NCBI GenBank assembly: GCA_958296195.1
Contig: OY282455.1
Location: 3,224,001-3,288,000 of the forward strand
DNA length: 64,000 nucleotides
DNA from: an uncultured Pseudomonadales bacterium
GTDB taxonomy: Bacteria; Pseudomonadota; Gammaproteobacteria; Pseudomonadales; Azotimanducaceae
Direction: 5' to 3'
In this document: in pieces, positions 43,765-52,555 of the stretch
Position numbering within the stretch: the first letter of the stretch is position 1
Layout of the letters: each line of letters starts with the position of its first letter
The notes under the pieces: model-generated
Databases searched by the model: none
Told to the model about the DNA's origin: nothing
The model's input: the letters and a program-made list of their open reading frames with translations, nothing else
Program-made: the position numbers and the translations under genes

Positions 43765-45059
43765 GACATCACACCTGTAGCAAACAATGCGTTCATATCA
43801 ACCGAACCTTGCCAATCCCTAAGAATGGGATGGCGGTCGCCTCGAATGATATCCGTTGCGCCTTGTTCATCTTTTGCAAAGCAAAGAACTTCCCTCGGTT
43901 CCGCCAATCCCAAAAAGGTAGGAGAATGGGTCGCCACAAAAACTTGGGAGTCGTACGCTGACGACAGCGAATCATAAATGGCGTCCAAAGCTAGCGGATG
44001 GATGCCATTCTCGGGCTCCTCCAGCAAATATATCTGGTTAGCGTGTGGCAAATAGGGGATTAGAGTAATGGCAAGAAAACGCAATGTGCCATCGGAAACC
44101 ATCCATGAAGGCACTTCCACCCCCGTTTTGTATCTGAGCATAAGGTAAGCGCTGCGATCATCCTCTCGTTCCACAATGCGAACGCCTTCCAAGTCAGTGA
44201 GCATGGTTTGCACATGCGAGAGCCATTCCGCAAATTCATTCCCGTGCTCTTGTTGCAGTTGCATGACCAACCAAGGAAGATTCCAGCCATCGGATGAGAA
44301 TTTGCTGCGCCGAAAATGAGGCGGGCATGGCTGACGAATCTTTTGGCTATCCAAAAACAGAGGCTTGATGCCGTTGAAAATTTCCTCCTTGACATACAGA
44401 AACGCCCAAAAACCCTCCCCGAATGGAGGCAGTTCTCTCAAATCCAATAGCAAACGTAAATACTTCAAAACCGACCTATGCCGACCGAGTTCTATCTCAA
44501 TCGGCAAAGCTTGCGACCTTGGAGCCTCTCTAGTGTCTTCCAAAATGATTTTGACCTTATTTCCTGACCTGAGAAAAACGGGAAAAACTCCTTTTCCCCT
44601 GCGTCTTAATATTGTTTTGGGGGGGAGGACAGATTCCGGGAAGTAGGAAACCCCTTTATGTTGAGGCCGCCGGTTCGGTTTCGGAATCAGCATCGCGCTC
44701 TCGAAATCTATGCCAAAACTTTCCTCATCTTCCCTTATGCGCACTTCGTAACGAAGGCGTTGGCGGTCAATTTGGGCAGTAGGCGCTTCAGCGATATCGG
44801 GCGGAAAATCGAACTCCAAAGCCAACTCAAATCCCATATCCCGGTTGGGCCGATTCCAAACAAGGTCCTGAAAATTTTGAGTGCGTTTCTCCATTGCCTC
44901 CATAAGGCCGTCACGCACCAAATCACCAAGGAAGCTGATCACGTCCAACAACGTGCTCTTGCCGCTAGCATTGGGGCCAACCAAAATATGGAAGCTGTCT
45001 AGGTGGACATCCACATAGCGCAGGCAGCGGTAGTTCAGGGCTTGTATGCGGCGGATCAT
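43761..45059 (-). CDS. ABC/OLD-type AAA_21 ATPase, second of two
   Basis: 432 residues. Walker A VGPNASGKSTLLDVISFLG at the N-terminus (with the RF-type opening MIRRIQALNYRCLRYVDVHL), ABC signature-like VSDGTLRFLAI, Walker B YLLEEPENGIHPLAL and the H-loop ATHSPTFLGLAEP. This is the AAA_21 architecture of OLD, Gabija and PARIS ATPases without a fused nuclease. It is followed with an ATGA overlap by the small partner. A fragment of a twin gene is at 39539-39637. Confidence 0.9.
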   Translation of the reverse strand: MIRRIQALNYRCLRYVDVHLDSFHILVGPNASGKSTLLDVISFLGDLVRDGLMEAMEKRTQNFQDLVWNRPNRDMGFELALEFDFPPDIAEAPTAQIDRQRLRYEVRIREDEESFGIDFESAMLIPKPNRRPQHKGVSYFPESVLPPKTILRRRGKGVFPVFLRSGNKVKIILEDTREAPRSQALPIEIELGRHRSVLKYLRLLLDLRELPPFGEGFWAFLYVKEEIFNGIKPLFLDSQKIRQPCPPHFRRSKFSSDGWNLPWLVMQLQQEHGNEFAEWLSHVQTMLTDLEGVRIVEREDDRSAYLMLRYKTGVEVPSWMVSDGTLRFLAITLIPYLPHANQIYLLEEPENGIHPLALDAIYDSLSSAYDSQVFVATHSPTFLGLAEPREVLCFAKDEQGATDIIRGDRHPILRDWQGSVDMNALFATGVMS

Positions 45060-45071
45060 GGCGCAATTCTA

Positions 45072-45503
45072 TCAAAAAGATGCACGGGGCGGTTCGATCC
45101 GAAATGGTCGGTCGTGGACGCGGTAGGTCTCAAAGTCGTTGTGGTCGATGGTGAAAACGAGATCAGTGGATTCCCGCTCCGCGACATGCACTAGGGTTGC
45201 GTCGGCGAAGTCCATTGAGCGGTCTGAGTATTGCGCCATGAGAGCGGACAACGCCGGCAAGTCATCGTCATCCACCCGCACTACAGTCACCGCATCGGAC
45301 AACACGAAGTTCCATGCATGTTCGAGCAAATTCCAATTCCTGCGGCGGTGAAGGAGGTGGAAAACCTCCGCCAACACTGCCGCCGTCGTGGCGAGCGGCA
45401 GCCGCAACCCGCGATAAACCTCCGCACAGGGCCCGTGCCAAGGATCCGCTTTGTTCAGCAGCGCCAATATCGGCCCTGTGTCGATGATTCCCCTAATATC
45501 CAT
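45072..45503 (-). CDS. PIN-domain protein inside the defence operon
   Basis: 143 residues. PIN signatures: IIDTGPILALLNKADPWHG (first Asp), LAEVFHLLHRRRNW (Glu) and DRSMDFADATLVHVAE (two further Asp). It overlaps the preceding gene by 11 bp and ends 12 bp before the second ATPase. No antitoxin is adjacent, so it may be an effector nuclease of the operon or a VapC-like toxin restrained by a neighbour. Confidence 0.88.
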   Translation of the reverse strand: MDIRGIIDTGPILALLNKADPWHGPCAEVYRGLRLPLATTAAVLAEVFHLLHRRRNWNLLEHAWNFVLSDAVTVVRVDDDDLPALSALMAQYSDRSMDFADATLVHVAERESTDLVFTIDHNDFETYRVHDRPFRIEPPRASF

Positions 45504-46107
45504 ACTTCTTGGCCAGAATCTCCCTCACTTGTCGGCCAGAATCCTCGGCACGCAGAGAGGCATCGTTTATCACCCCGATCAGCGGCGCCACTTCCACATG
45601 CAGCCGGCGCTGTTCCTCCGCGTCATCACTGGACAGGTCGTTGCGGTCGAGCCACTCGCGGCTGGTGACTTCAACTAGGCTGGCAGCGCTGCCAACTTCG
45701 GCGTCTCCCACGGCGGCCCTCACTTCACCAGATAGGTCCGGCACCCAAAGCGGCGCTTGGGGATCAAAGCTCTTCAACAGCCAACCGCTTAGGCTTTCCC
45801 ATGCGCCCTCACCCCAAAAAGTGCGGCGGCGCACAAGAGCTTCATTCGATCCGCCAAGATCTGCCTCCTGCCCCTGCAAACCGTTTCCGTCCAGGCATCG
45901 AAGGAAGATGTGGACGCGGTTGGCGTAGCGCTCGACGATTTGGGCAAGCCCCTGCCCACTGGATGCGCTCAAGGGGTCGGTTAGCGGCTCGCACAGGGGG
46001 CGAATGCGGGCCGCTGGATCACCCGCCGCTTGCAGCCATTGGCTCAACAACGGGAGAAGGTTCCGGTGGGACGCATTTTGATCCGCTGGAATGATGATGA
46101 CGTTCAT
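45493..46107 (-). CDS. small partner of the first ATPase, fold not recognised
   Basis: 204 residues from ATG 46107, which overlaps the ATPase stop as ATGA. It begins MNVIIIPADQNASHRNLLP and has strands such as RVHIFLRCLDGNGL and a helical C-terminus. Its position after an AAA_21 ATPase mirrors that of the Toprim-like partner at 43132, but the acidic Toprim residues are not clear (PADQN rather than an E-containing motif), so it may be a diverged or different effector. Confidence 0.7.
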   Translation of the reverse strand: MNVIIIPADQNASHRNLLPLLSQWLQAAGDPAARIRPLCEPLTDPLSASSGQGLAQIVERYANRVHIFLRCLDGNGLQGQEADLGGSNEALVRRRTFWGEGAWESLSGWLLKSFDPQAPLWVPDLSGEVRAAVGDAEVGSAASLVEVTSREWLDRNDLSSDDAEEQRRLHVEVAPLIGVINDASLRAEDSGRQVREILAKKYGY

Positions 46108-47501
46108 GATGATTGATCCGGTTCGCCATCTTGCGAAAAATAAAGAATGTCCTCCATCCAACCAGTCGAGTGCAGCTTGCGCAACCCCTGGGAGCGCCGC
46201 AGCTTCTCCGCATTGGGCAACTTCGCCACGGGGCGTATGATGGCATCCGCAGTGTCCGGGTTGCGGCAAACCACGGAGGTGTTCTGGAATGTCTCGTCGC
46301 CTGCCATTGCCAGCAGGTCGGGAGAGTGGGTGGTGGTGACCACTTGGATGCCGCCGCCTGTTGTTTGGCTTTCGATCAGCTCAACCAGCAGATGTTGGCG
46401 GGACGGGTGAATGCCCCTGTCGATCTCCTCGAACACATAGAGGCCGGGGCGGTCCGTTCCCAGCAACGCAGCTAGTATCCCCAGAAAACGCAAAGTGCCG
46501 TCTGACGCGGAATGGCCCGACACCTTGTTGCCATTCTTCTCCCTGATGAACAACTGGACACGTCTGGACACCGGATCTTCGGGGAACTCGAAGTCCGCCA
46601 CATCCATTGGCGTAAGCTCGCGAGTCCACTCGAGCAGCGTCTTCCTTCTGCGCGGGTCGTCGCAGATGGCTTTCAATACCGTTGGCAGGTTTTCGCCTCC
46701 GTCGCCTAGCACTGTCTGGCCGGGAAATGCCGGTTCACACATTTGTGATGGCGATGGGTCGAGAAAGCGCATGTTCCCAAGACTGCCTGCAACATGACGA
46801 GCGAGGTCTTTGTGCGCCTTGCGCACTGGCCGGTGTTCCCCGATCTGCGTTAGCGCCGGCTGGTCGGGACGCACGGCAATCCGGTGCCCGTATTTTTTTT
46901 GGCGGGCCACCTTCTCCATACGAATCTGCAAGTGGAGCTCGTCGTCTTGGTTTCCCACCGGATCGGGTACGGGCGGACTACTTGTATAGAACGTTCTCAC
47001 CCACGCCTTACTCTCCTTAACAAATTCAAGTTGAGAAGATTGGATTGTTTGCCGTGGAGAGCTCCCCAACAATGGCAGCCACGCATACAACTCCTCTTGG
47101 CCCACACGGAAGGCACCGCCTTGCCGGTCGTCTGGCTTGACCAAAACGGCGTAGGCGATGGCGGATGGGTCCTTGCGTAGCCCCAATGCGGATCGTAAAG
47201 ACTCATGGCTTTCCTGCAACGCGAGGTCCACTTCCAACTTGAAATGGTCTTGACCTTGGCGTATGACTTCCGCAGGCGCCCCGCGGATCTGCTGCCACTC
47301 CACTTGGCCGCCGGCGCCGTACTTGCCGCCGAGGATGTCCGCCAAGGTGTAGCCCCGCCCAACGCCATGCAAGAAACGCAGCGCATCGCGGATGTTGCTC
47401 TTGCCGCTGGCGTTGGCGCCCACAATGATCGTGAACGGCCCCATGTGCAGGGTTTCGTCGGCGAAGTTCTTGAAGTTTTGCAGCCTTAGCGCAGTGAGCA
47501 T
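46104..47501 (-). CDS. ABC/OLD-type AAA_21 ATPase, first of two
   Basis: 465 residues. Opens MLTALRLQNFKNFADETLHM; Walker A VGANASGKSNIRDALRFLHG; signature-like SASDGTLRFLGILAALLG; Walker B YVFEEIDRGIHPSRQHLL (second acidic is Asp after Ile); H-loop TTHSPDLLAMAGD. Same design as 43761-45059 but only moderately similar, so an old duplication or separate acquisition. Starts 2 bp after the DUF1156 gene. Confidence 0.9.
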   Translation of the reverse strand: MLTALRLQNFKNFADETLHMGPFTIIVGANASGKSNIRDALRFLHGVGRGYTLADILGGKYGAGGQVEWQQIRGAPAEVIRQGQDHFKLEVDLALQESHESLRSALGLRKDPSAIAYAVLVKPDDRQGGAFRVGQEELYAWLPLLGSSPRQTIQSSQLEFVKESKAWVRTFYTSSPPVPDPVGNQDDELHLQIRMEKVARQKKYGHRIAVRPDQPALTQIGEHRPVRKAHKDLARHVAGSLGNMRFLDPSPSQMCEPAFPGQTVLGDGGENLPTVLKAICDDPRRRKTLLEWTRELTPMDVADFEFPEDPVSRRVQLFIREKNGNKVSGHSASDGTLRFLGILAALLGTDRPGLYVFEEIDRGIHPSRQHLLVELIESQTTGGGIQVVTTTHSPDLLAMAGDETFQNTSVVCRNPDTADAIIRPVAKLPNAEKLRRSQGLRKLHSTGWMEDILYFSQDGEPDQSS

Positions 47502-47503
47502 GG

Positions 47504-50500
47504 CTATCCGCTCAACAGGGCCTCTTGGCGCGGCGCGGCGGCGGCGCCTTGGGCCGCTAGGTGGTTTTGGATGTACTCAAGGATAGCACGTTCGTCGGAG
47601 CCGGCTTCGGCCAGTTCGATGAGGGCTTGCACCACGCGGGCGAACAGTTCGTGCCGCCATAGGCCGCGGTTTTCCAAGTAGGCATCGACGCGGTTTTGCT
47701 CGCCGGTCTTCCACAGGCGCATGAGACGGTGCAGGCAGTCGATTAACGGCGGCGAGCGGCCGTCGGCGGCGGGTTCTCCCAAGTCCTTGGCGCGGCGGCG
47801 GTTCCAGGGCTTCAGGCGGGCCTCGCTGCCGGAGGTTTGGGCCTCCGCGTCCTTGCCGCCATCCTCATCTTCCGCGGGCGCAGCGCCCTTTCCCCGGGCC
47901 AGCAAGTCCAAGCGGCCGGCCAGGTCGGCGTCGGCAAGGTTGCAGGAGAGGGCGTAGAGGATGCAGGCGCCGGCGGGGGCGGCGGCCAGGCCGAAGTCGT
48001 TGCGGTGCAGCAGATAGTAGGTGGTGGGGTCGTCGAGTTCCTGCAGTGCGCCATCGCCAGCCTCGAACAGGCGGCTGACCACGAAGCCCACCACCATGCG
48101 CCGCACTTGGCGCAGGAACTCCGCCACGGTCAGCCGCGCGCCGGGCGCATCAGTGAACTTGACCACCGGATGGCGGCTGAAGGCTTCCAAGGCCGGGCCG
48201 GTGGCCGCCCACACGAAGTCCGGGCCGCGAATGCCGGCGTCCCAGAAATCCCGCAACCGCTCCCTGATGTTGGCCTGCATCTCCGCAAGCACTTGGCGGT
48301 CCCAGCCGGGGCGGGCCGCGGCCGGGCGCTTCCTGCAGACCAGCCAGATGGAGGAGGACAGCGCCGCCGAGGACAGGGAGCGCTGCCGGTTCTGCATCTC
48401 CGTCTGAATGGGCCAGGAGCCTACGACTACGAACCCGGCGCGGATGAGGGCGGACACCAGCGTCTCCCAAGCGTCCGGCTGCTTGTTGGCGAAGACGATC
48501 ACCAGCCGGCCATCGTCCCGCAACGCCTCGTGGAAGCGGGAGAACGACCGCGCCATGCCGTCTTCGTAGTTGCGCTTGGAGGCCGCCTTGTCGCCGCCGA
48601 AACGGGCCGCGTCGTCGATCAACTCGCCATCGTTGGCCGCCGCGTTCCACTTCGGGCCTAGGGGTTCGGCGAAGACGGCGTCGGTTTCCGGCGATAAGCC
48701 GCACAGCGCTCGCCGCAGCCAGATGTGGAAGAAGTCCATCAGGTCCGAGTAGGGAATGGCGTCGTAGTACGGCGGGTCGGTGCAGATGAGGTCGAAGGTG
48801 CCGGGCAGCGTTTCGGCGGCGGATTGACGTAGCACCTGCGGCTGAGGTGCGGATCTAGTGGCTACGAGCGAGTGGTCAAGATACCGGGATAGCCAATCCA
48901 GCATTCCTGCAAATCCGCCAGAACTCTCCGAAAGTGGATTGACTTCGCAATAGTCCCACACCATTGGAAGTGCGAAGCGAGCAAATGTATGACCTATCGT
49001 CTCTCGTCCGTTGTGCCACGAACAAACGGTGCTGCTGTAGTCCGTGAGTTTGCTGAACACACAGGACAGGTAGGTGGCAGCGGCCTCCCGCCATCCTTTC
49101 GGATAATCGCCCAGCCGATGCCCCCGGACAGATCTCTTTTTTCCAACTTCTGCCGCTTCCCGCCACTCGTTTGGATAATCGTTCTGCCCGCCTATGTTGC
49201 CGGTTAAAGCAGCGGGCTCCTCTTCCACCCAAAGGCTTCGCATCTCGCGGATGAAGGTTCCCAAGGCCAGCAATTGGCGGTTCGTGAACAGCTTGCGCCA
49301 AGTATCGAAGCCGTACTTCGGTATGCGCATACCCAGACTGTGCTCATCAGGGGTAGGTTCTTCCGGCAGGCCGAAAGGAAGTTCCGCGTAAAGATTGGCC
49401 AACGCTTCTTCCTCAATGCGGGCGGCGCTGACCTCCTCCTCAGTCGGCAGCCTGTATTCCTTGCCCTGCTGCCCATCCGCCACCACCGCCGTCAGCCGCT
49501 CTCCCAACTGCCCCGCACATCCCGCAGCCCGCAGATCGGCCATGGCGGCTGTCACTCCGCAACAGGGGCAGGTGGCGCCGCTGCCGGACATGGTGCCGGC
49601 ACCAAGCTGCTGATCGCTTTGCTGCCTTTGGGCTGCGCCGCCCGTAGGCACATCTTCTTCAATGCCGAACGCGACGCCATCCTCGCCCGGCGTCATCGTC
49701 AGCAACACGCGCTTCGCCCCTTTCTTGCACAGCCAGCGGGTCTTGAGCAGCGGCACTTCCTTGCGGCACCCGGCGCAACGGACGGTGCGCGCCCACAGAT
49801 AGGCCACCGTGGGCTTGGCCACCCAACGGGGATTGGCCGCATCCTCCAAGTAGAGGGAGTCGAACTCCGCATTCAGCGCCGCCGCGGAAACCCGCCCCTC
49901 GGCGTCCGGCACCAGCAGTTGCGGCGGCCTGGGCCGATACCGCCTTGCCAACTGCACCTGTTGCCGCCCCCGCCCTTTGCGGCGCACCGGCTCAAATTCC
50001 GCGTAGGTGGGATAACGCGCCGCCAGCGCCCGCCGCGCCCGCTCCAGAATGCGCTGCCCCCAAGCCCGCAAATGCCAAGCAAAATCCGCCTCCACGGAAA
50101 CCGACGCATCCAGCAAATCCGCAGATGTCGGCACCGCCGATGGCTTTGACCGGCCCCGTTGGTTAAGAGCTGAACCAGTTTGGTCCGCTCCGCCCGTCAG
50201 CGAGCGACCAACACCTAGGCTTCCGTCACTGCAACCAAGGGCCAAAAGGGTTTGCATTCCCTCATGCACAGTGTTTTGGCCGACATCGGAACCACCCTCC
50301 CCGTGCCCCAGCGCGGCCAAGCACTGACGCAGAGCCTTCTGCCCCTTAACGCCTTGGCCCTTCAAGAAGGCAGCAACAAACGCCCGGTCGCGCAGCGCAA
50401 ATTCCGGCAGGGGCCGCCGCTGCCCGGCCAGCAGACGGGGATAGTGCAGGGTGCAACGCAGAATGAACCAAGCCACCGGATTGAGGTCCGACGCCACCGC

Positions 50501-50980
50501 CTCGCAACCCAACCGCATAGCTTCCAGCGGAATGGCCCCGCCACCGGCAAACGGGTCCAGAACGCGGGGCGCCCGACCGCCAAAGGCCTGCCGAATCTCT
50601 TCCCGGAAAGCCTCAATCCCAACACCGGAACTAGCCCCAGCCTCGACCCCACCAGCGGACTTGCCGCCATCCCCAAGACCTTCCCGGCCCCAATGCAGTA
50701 TGCCGCCCCGAGTTTCCTCCCGCATCCGCTCGCCCTTGGCGTCCGGCGTCTCCACCACCTTTCCGGCCATGCGCCGCAACAGGTCCCCCCGCCCCTCCCG
50801 AGTGCCAGGGTCAGGCAGCAAGGTCGCCAGCAAAGCCGCCCGGCTAGCCGCCAAAGGCCGCCGCGCCGGCCAGATGTGCAGGGTGGAGATATGCCCGTGG
50901 CGAACGTTCTTCTCGTGGACGGAGTCCAGAGAGACCTGTTTGAGGGGGAAGGCAGCTTCGATTAGGCGGCGGTCGGTCAA
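47504..50980 (-). CDS. DUF1156 DNA methyltransferase with zinc ribbon (COG1743)
   Basis: About 1158 residues from TTG 50980, chosen because it gives the family start LTDRRLIEAAFPLKQVSLDS and overlaps the upstream stop as TTGA. Next come HGHISTLHIWPARRPLAASR (DUF1156), SAM motif I VLDPFAGGGAIPLEAMRLG, two CxxC pairs (CAGCRKEVPL and CPCCGV), and the catalytic motif TDPPYYDAIPYSDLMDFFH, the adenine-type DPPY. It probably methylates host DNA to protect it. These enzymes cluster with DUF499 ATPases and SNF2 helicases in defence islands. Confidence 0.92.
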   Translation of the reverse strand: MTDRRLIEAAFPLKQVSLDSVHEKNVRHGHISTLHIWPARRPLAASRAALLATLLPDPGTREGRGDLLRRMAGKVVETPDAKGERMREETRGGILHWGREGLGDGGKSAGGVEAGASSGVGIEAFREEIRQAFGGRAPRVLDPFAGGGAIPLEAMRLGCEAVASDLNPVAWFILRCTLHYPRLLAGQRRPLPEFALRDRAFVAAFLKGQGVKGQKALRQCLAALGHGEGGSDVGQNTVHEGMQTLLALGCSDGSLGVGRSLTGGADQTGSALNQRGRSKPSAVPTSADLLDASVSVEADFAWHLRAWGQRILERARRALAARYPTYAEFEPVRRKGRGRQQVQLARRYRPRPPQLLVPDAEGRVSAAALNAEFDSLYLEDAANPRWVAKPTVAYLWARTVRCAGCRKEVPLLKTRWLCKKGAKRVLLTMTPGEDGVAFGIEEDVPTGGAAQRQQSDQQLGAGTMSGSGATCPCCGVTAAMADLRAAGCAGQLGERLTAVVADGQQGKEYRLPTEEEVSAARIEEEALANLYAELPFGLPEEPTPDEHSLGMRIPKYGFDTWRKLFTNRQLLALGTFIREMRSLWVEEEPAALTGNIGGQNDYPNEWREAAEVGKKRSVRGHRLGDYPKGWREAAATYLSCVFSKLTDYSSTVCSWHNGRETIGHTFARFALPMVWDYCEVNPLSESSGGFAGMLDWLSRYLDHSLVATRSAPQPQVLRQSAAETLPGTFDLICTDPPYYDAIPYSDLMDFFHIWLRRALCGLSPETDAVFAEPLGPKWNAAANDGELIDDAARFGGDKAASKRNYEDGMARSFSRFHEALRDDGRLVIVFANKQPDAWETLVSALIRAGFVVVGSWPIQTEMQNRQRSLSSAALSSSIWLVCRKRPAAARPGWDRQVLAEMQANIRERLRDFWDAGIRGPDFVWAATGPALEAFSRHPVVKFTDAPGARLTVAEFLRQVRRMVVGFVVSRLFEAGDGALQELDDPTTYYLLHRNDFGLAAAPAGACILYALSCNLADADLAGRLDLLARGKGAAPAEDEDGGKDAEAQTSGSEARLKPWNRRRAKDLGEPAADGRSPPLIDCLHRLMRLWKTGEQNRVDAYLENRGLWRHELFARVVQALIELAEAGSDERAILEYIQNHLAAQGAAAAPRQEALLSG

Positions 50981-51990
50981 GGGTTGCTGCCCGCTATGTG
51001 CTTGCGCCAGAGGTAGCTGGCGAACGAGGCGCAGGCACCAAGCATGAACACCGCTTCGTCCATCCCGACGCTTGCCTGCTCTCGGTCCAGCAGGGCGTGG
51101 CGAATGCCCTGCTCGTCCGAAGAGTAGCCGTATAGCTTGCTCCAAGCCTGTTTGAGCGCCGGATGCAGAGCGCTCCGTTTTTCTAGTGACCGCACCGCCG
51201 GGGCAAGAGACGACGACGCTTTTGAGTCAAGCTGCCGCGCCACGGACTCAACCGCATGAACACTCTCTCGAATACTGTCAGCCCAATCGCCCTGATTGAT
51301 GCATTCGGCCGACTTGCGCAGATGCGATGCACCTCCTTGCAGCCCCCCCTGATCAAGTGCTCGCAGGGAGCTCAAAACTGCTTCGCCCTCCTCGGTTGTT
51401 GCTGCCGGGAAGATAGTGGGCGGCGGGCCAGAATCAATCACGTACGCTAGCCGACAGTTCCCGAAGACCATGCACATATGCAAAACAAAATCCCGAGGGC
51501 ATTGGGAGTCGCGCATGATGAACTGAATAAGGTCAAAGACTCTGTTGAACGCTTGTCTTTCGATCCGGTCGCGCATGCCTTCGCGAACCAGCGTAAAGCG
51601 GTCATCCCACTCATCCGCTGGATTGCCGTCGTAAACAGCATGCACTCGCTCCAAAATGCTCTTCCATGGGTCCACTACGTATTTTTCATCCACATAAAAT
51701 TTGGTAGAGCGGCTAAGCCAGAAGTATAATGCGTTCCAAATCTGAACCCTTGCTTCAGTTGGCAATTCACCAAGATTTAGCGGTTCGGGAAGTTCCTCAT
51801 ATCCTTGCGCCTGCGAAAAACTCAACTTTCGGGGATCAAGCTGAACGCTATCTGAAACAATGGATCGTGCGACATCGGTTGGAACCATTTTGGACCTTCT
51901 CCGAGCCACAAACGCGGCTCGACGCATGGCGGCCTCAGCTCCAACTAGGTCCGGGTCGCGCGGTTTGGATTGATTGCTGGTCAAACTCAT
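50977..51990 (-). CDS. AbiJ-like abortive-infection protein
   Basis: 337 residues, ATGA overlap with the zeta-like gene upstream. The middle N-terminal region LGELPTEARVQIWNALYFWL resembles the AbiJ N-terminal domain 4 pattern (short strand then an aromatic helix), and the C-terminal helical domain HPALKQAWSKLYGYSSDEQG-IRHA is the conserved AbiJ C-terminal segment. AbiJ-type proteins are linked to abortive phage defence; mechanism not established. The residue range 1-60 is basic and unassigned. Confidence 0.75.
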   Translation of the reverse strand: MSLTSNQSKPRDPDLVGAEAAMRRAAFVARRRSKMVPTDVARSIVSDSVQLDPRKLSFSQAQGYEELPEPLNLGELPTEARVQIWNALYFWLSRSTKFYVDEKYVVDPWKSILERVHAVYDGNPADEWDDRFTLVREGMRDRIERQAFNRVFDLIQFIMRDSQCPRDFVLHMCMVFGNCRLAYVIDSGPPPTIFPAATTEEGEAVLSSLRALDQGGLQGGASHLRKSAECINQGDWADSIRESVHAVESVARQLDSKASSSLAPAVRSLEKRSALHPALKQAWSKLYGYSSDEQGIRHALLDREQASVGMDEAVFMLGACASFASYLWRKHIAGSNP

Positions 51991-52508
51991 TTCTGGCCCT
52001 CGTCTATCAGTTTCGGCACTTCCTCCGAATTGTCATACAGCGCCCATGCATCAACTAGATGCCGATAGAACTTCTCAAAGTTTTGCCAACCGACATCGTA
52101 TCGCCGCCTAATGACGGGTTCAGGGATGTCGTGCCCCCCTTCGGCCACTCGCTTCGCAACCCGCTGCACAGCGAAATCAGATGTCGGCAATCGAAGGAAG
52201 ATTAACTTCACGCAATAGCCTTGTTCGCGCCAATATGGAATCCAGCGAGTGTAGCCACGACCGCTCAGCGTGGTCTCGAAGGCGAAACTTTTGCCCTGCG
52301 AGACATGTTCGTGGATTTGTTTCAGCATCAATTTTCCAGCTTGGATACTCACGGCCTTGGAACGAAATGGGTCCAGTCCTGCTGCAATAAAGTCGGCGTT
52401 GACAAAGACCGGACAGTCCGCCTCATTGGGCAGGAACTCGGTGGCGAACGTTGTCTTTCCAGCGCCATTCGGCCCGGCGACGATGATTATCTTCTTGTCT
52501 TGACTCAT
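51987..52508 (-). CDS. zeta-toxin-like P-loop kinase
   Basis: 173 residues from ATG 52508 (MSQDKKIIIVAGPNGAGKTT). Walker A AGPNGAGKTTFATEFLP, then VNADFIAAGLDPF and FAFETTLSGRGYTRWI, the substrate-binding order of zeta/AAA_33 kinases that phosphorylate UDP-GlcNAc or related targets. The C-terminal region has RVAEGGHDIPEPVIRRRY, the zeta arginine motif. No epsilon antitoxin is seen. Such genes often sit in phage-defence operons. Confidence 0.85.
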   Translation of the reverse strand: MSQDKKIIIVAGPNGAGKTTFATEFLPNEADCPVFVNADFIAAGLDPFRSKAVSIQAGKLMLKQIHEHVSQGKSFAFETTLSGRGYTRWIPYWREQGYCVKLIFLRLPTSDFAVQRVAKRVAEGGHDIPEPVIRRRYDVGWQNFEKFYRHLVDAWALYDNSEEVPKLIDEGQK

Positions 52509-52555
52509 TTTGCTTTGCGGTAGGGCATCAGCCACTTCGCCTCTCTCACGATGGC

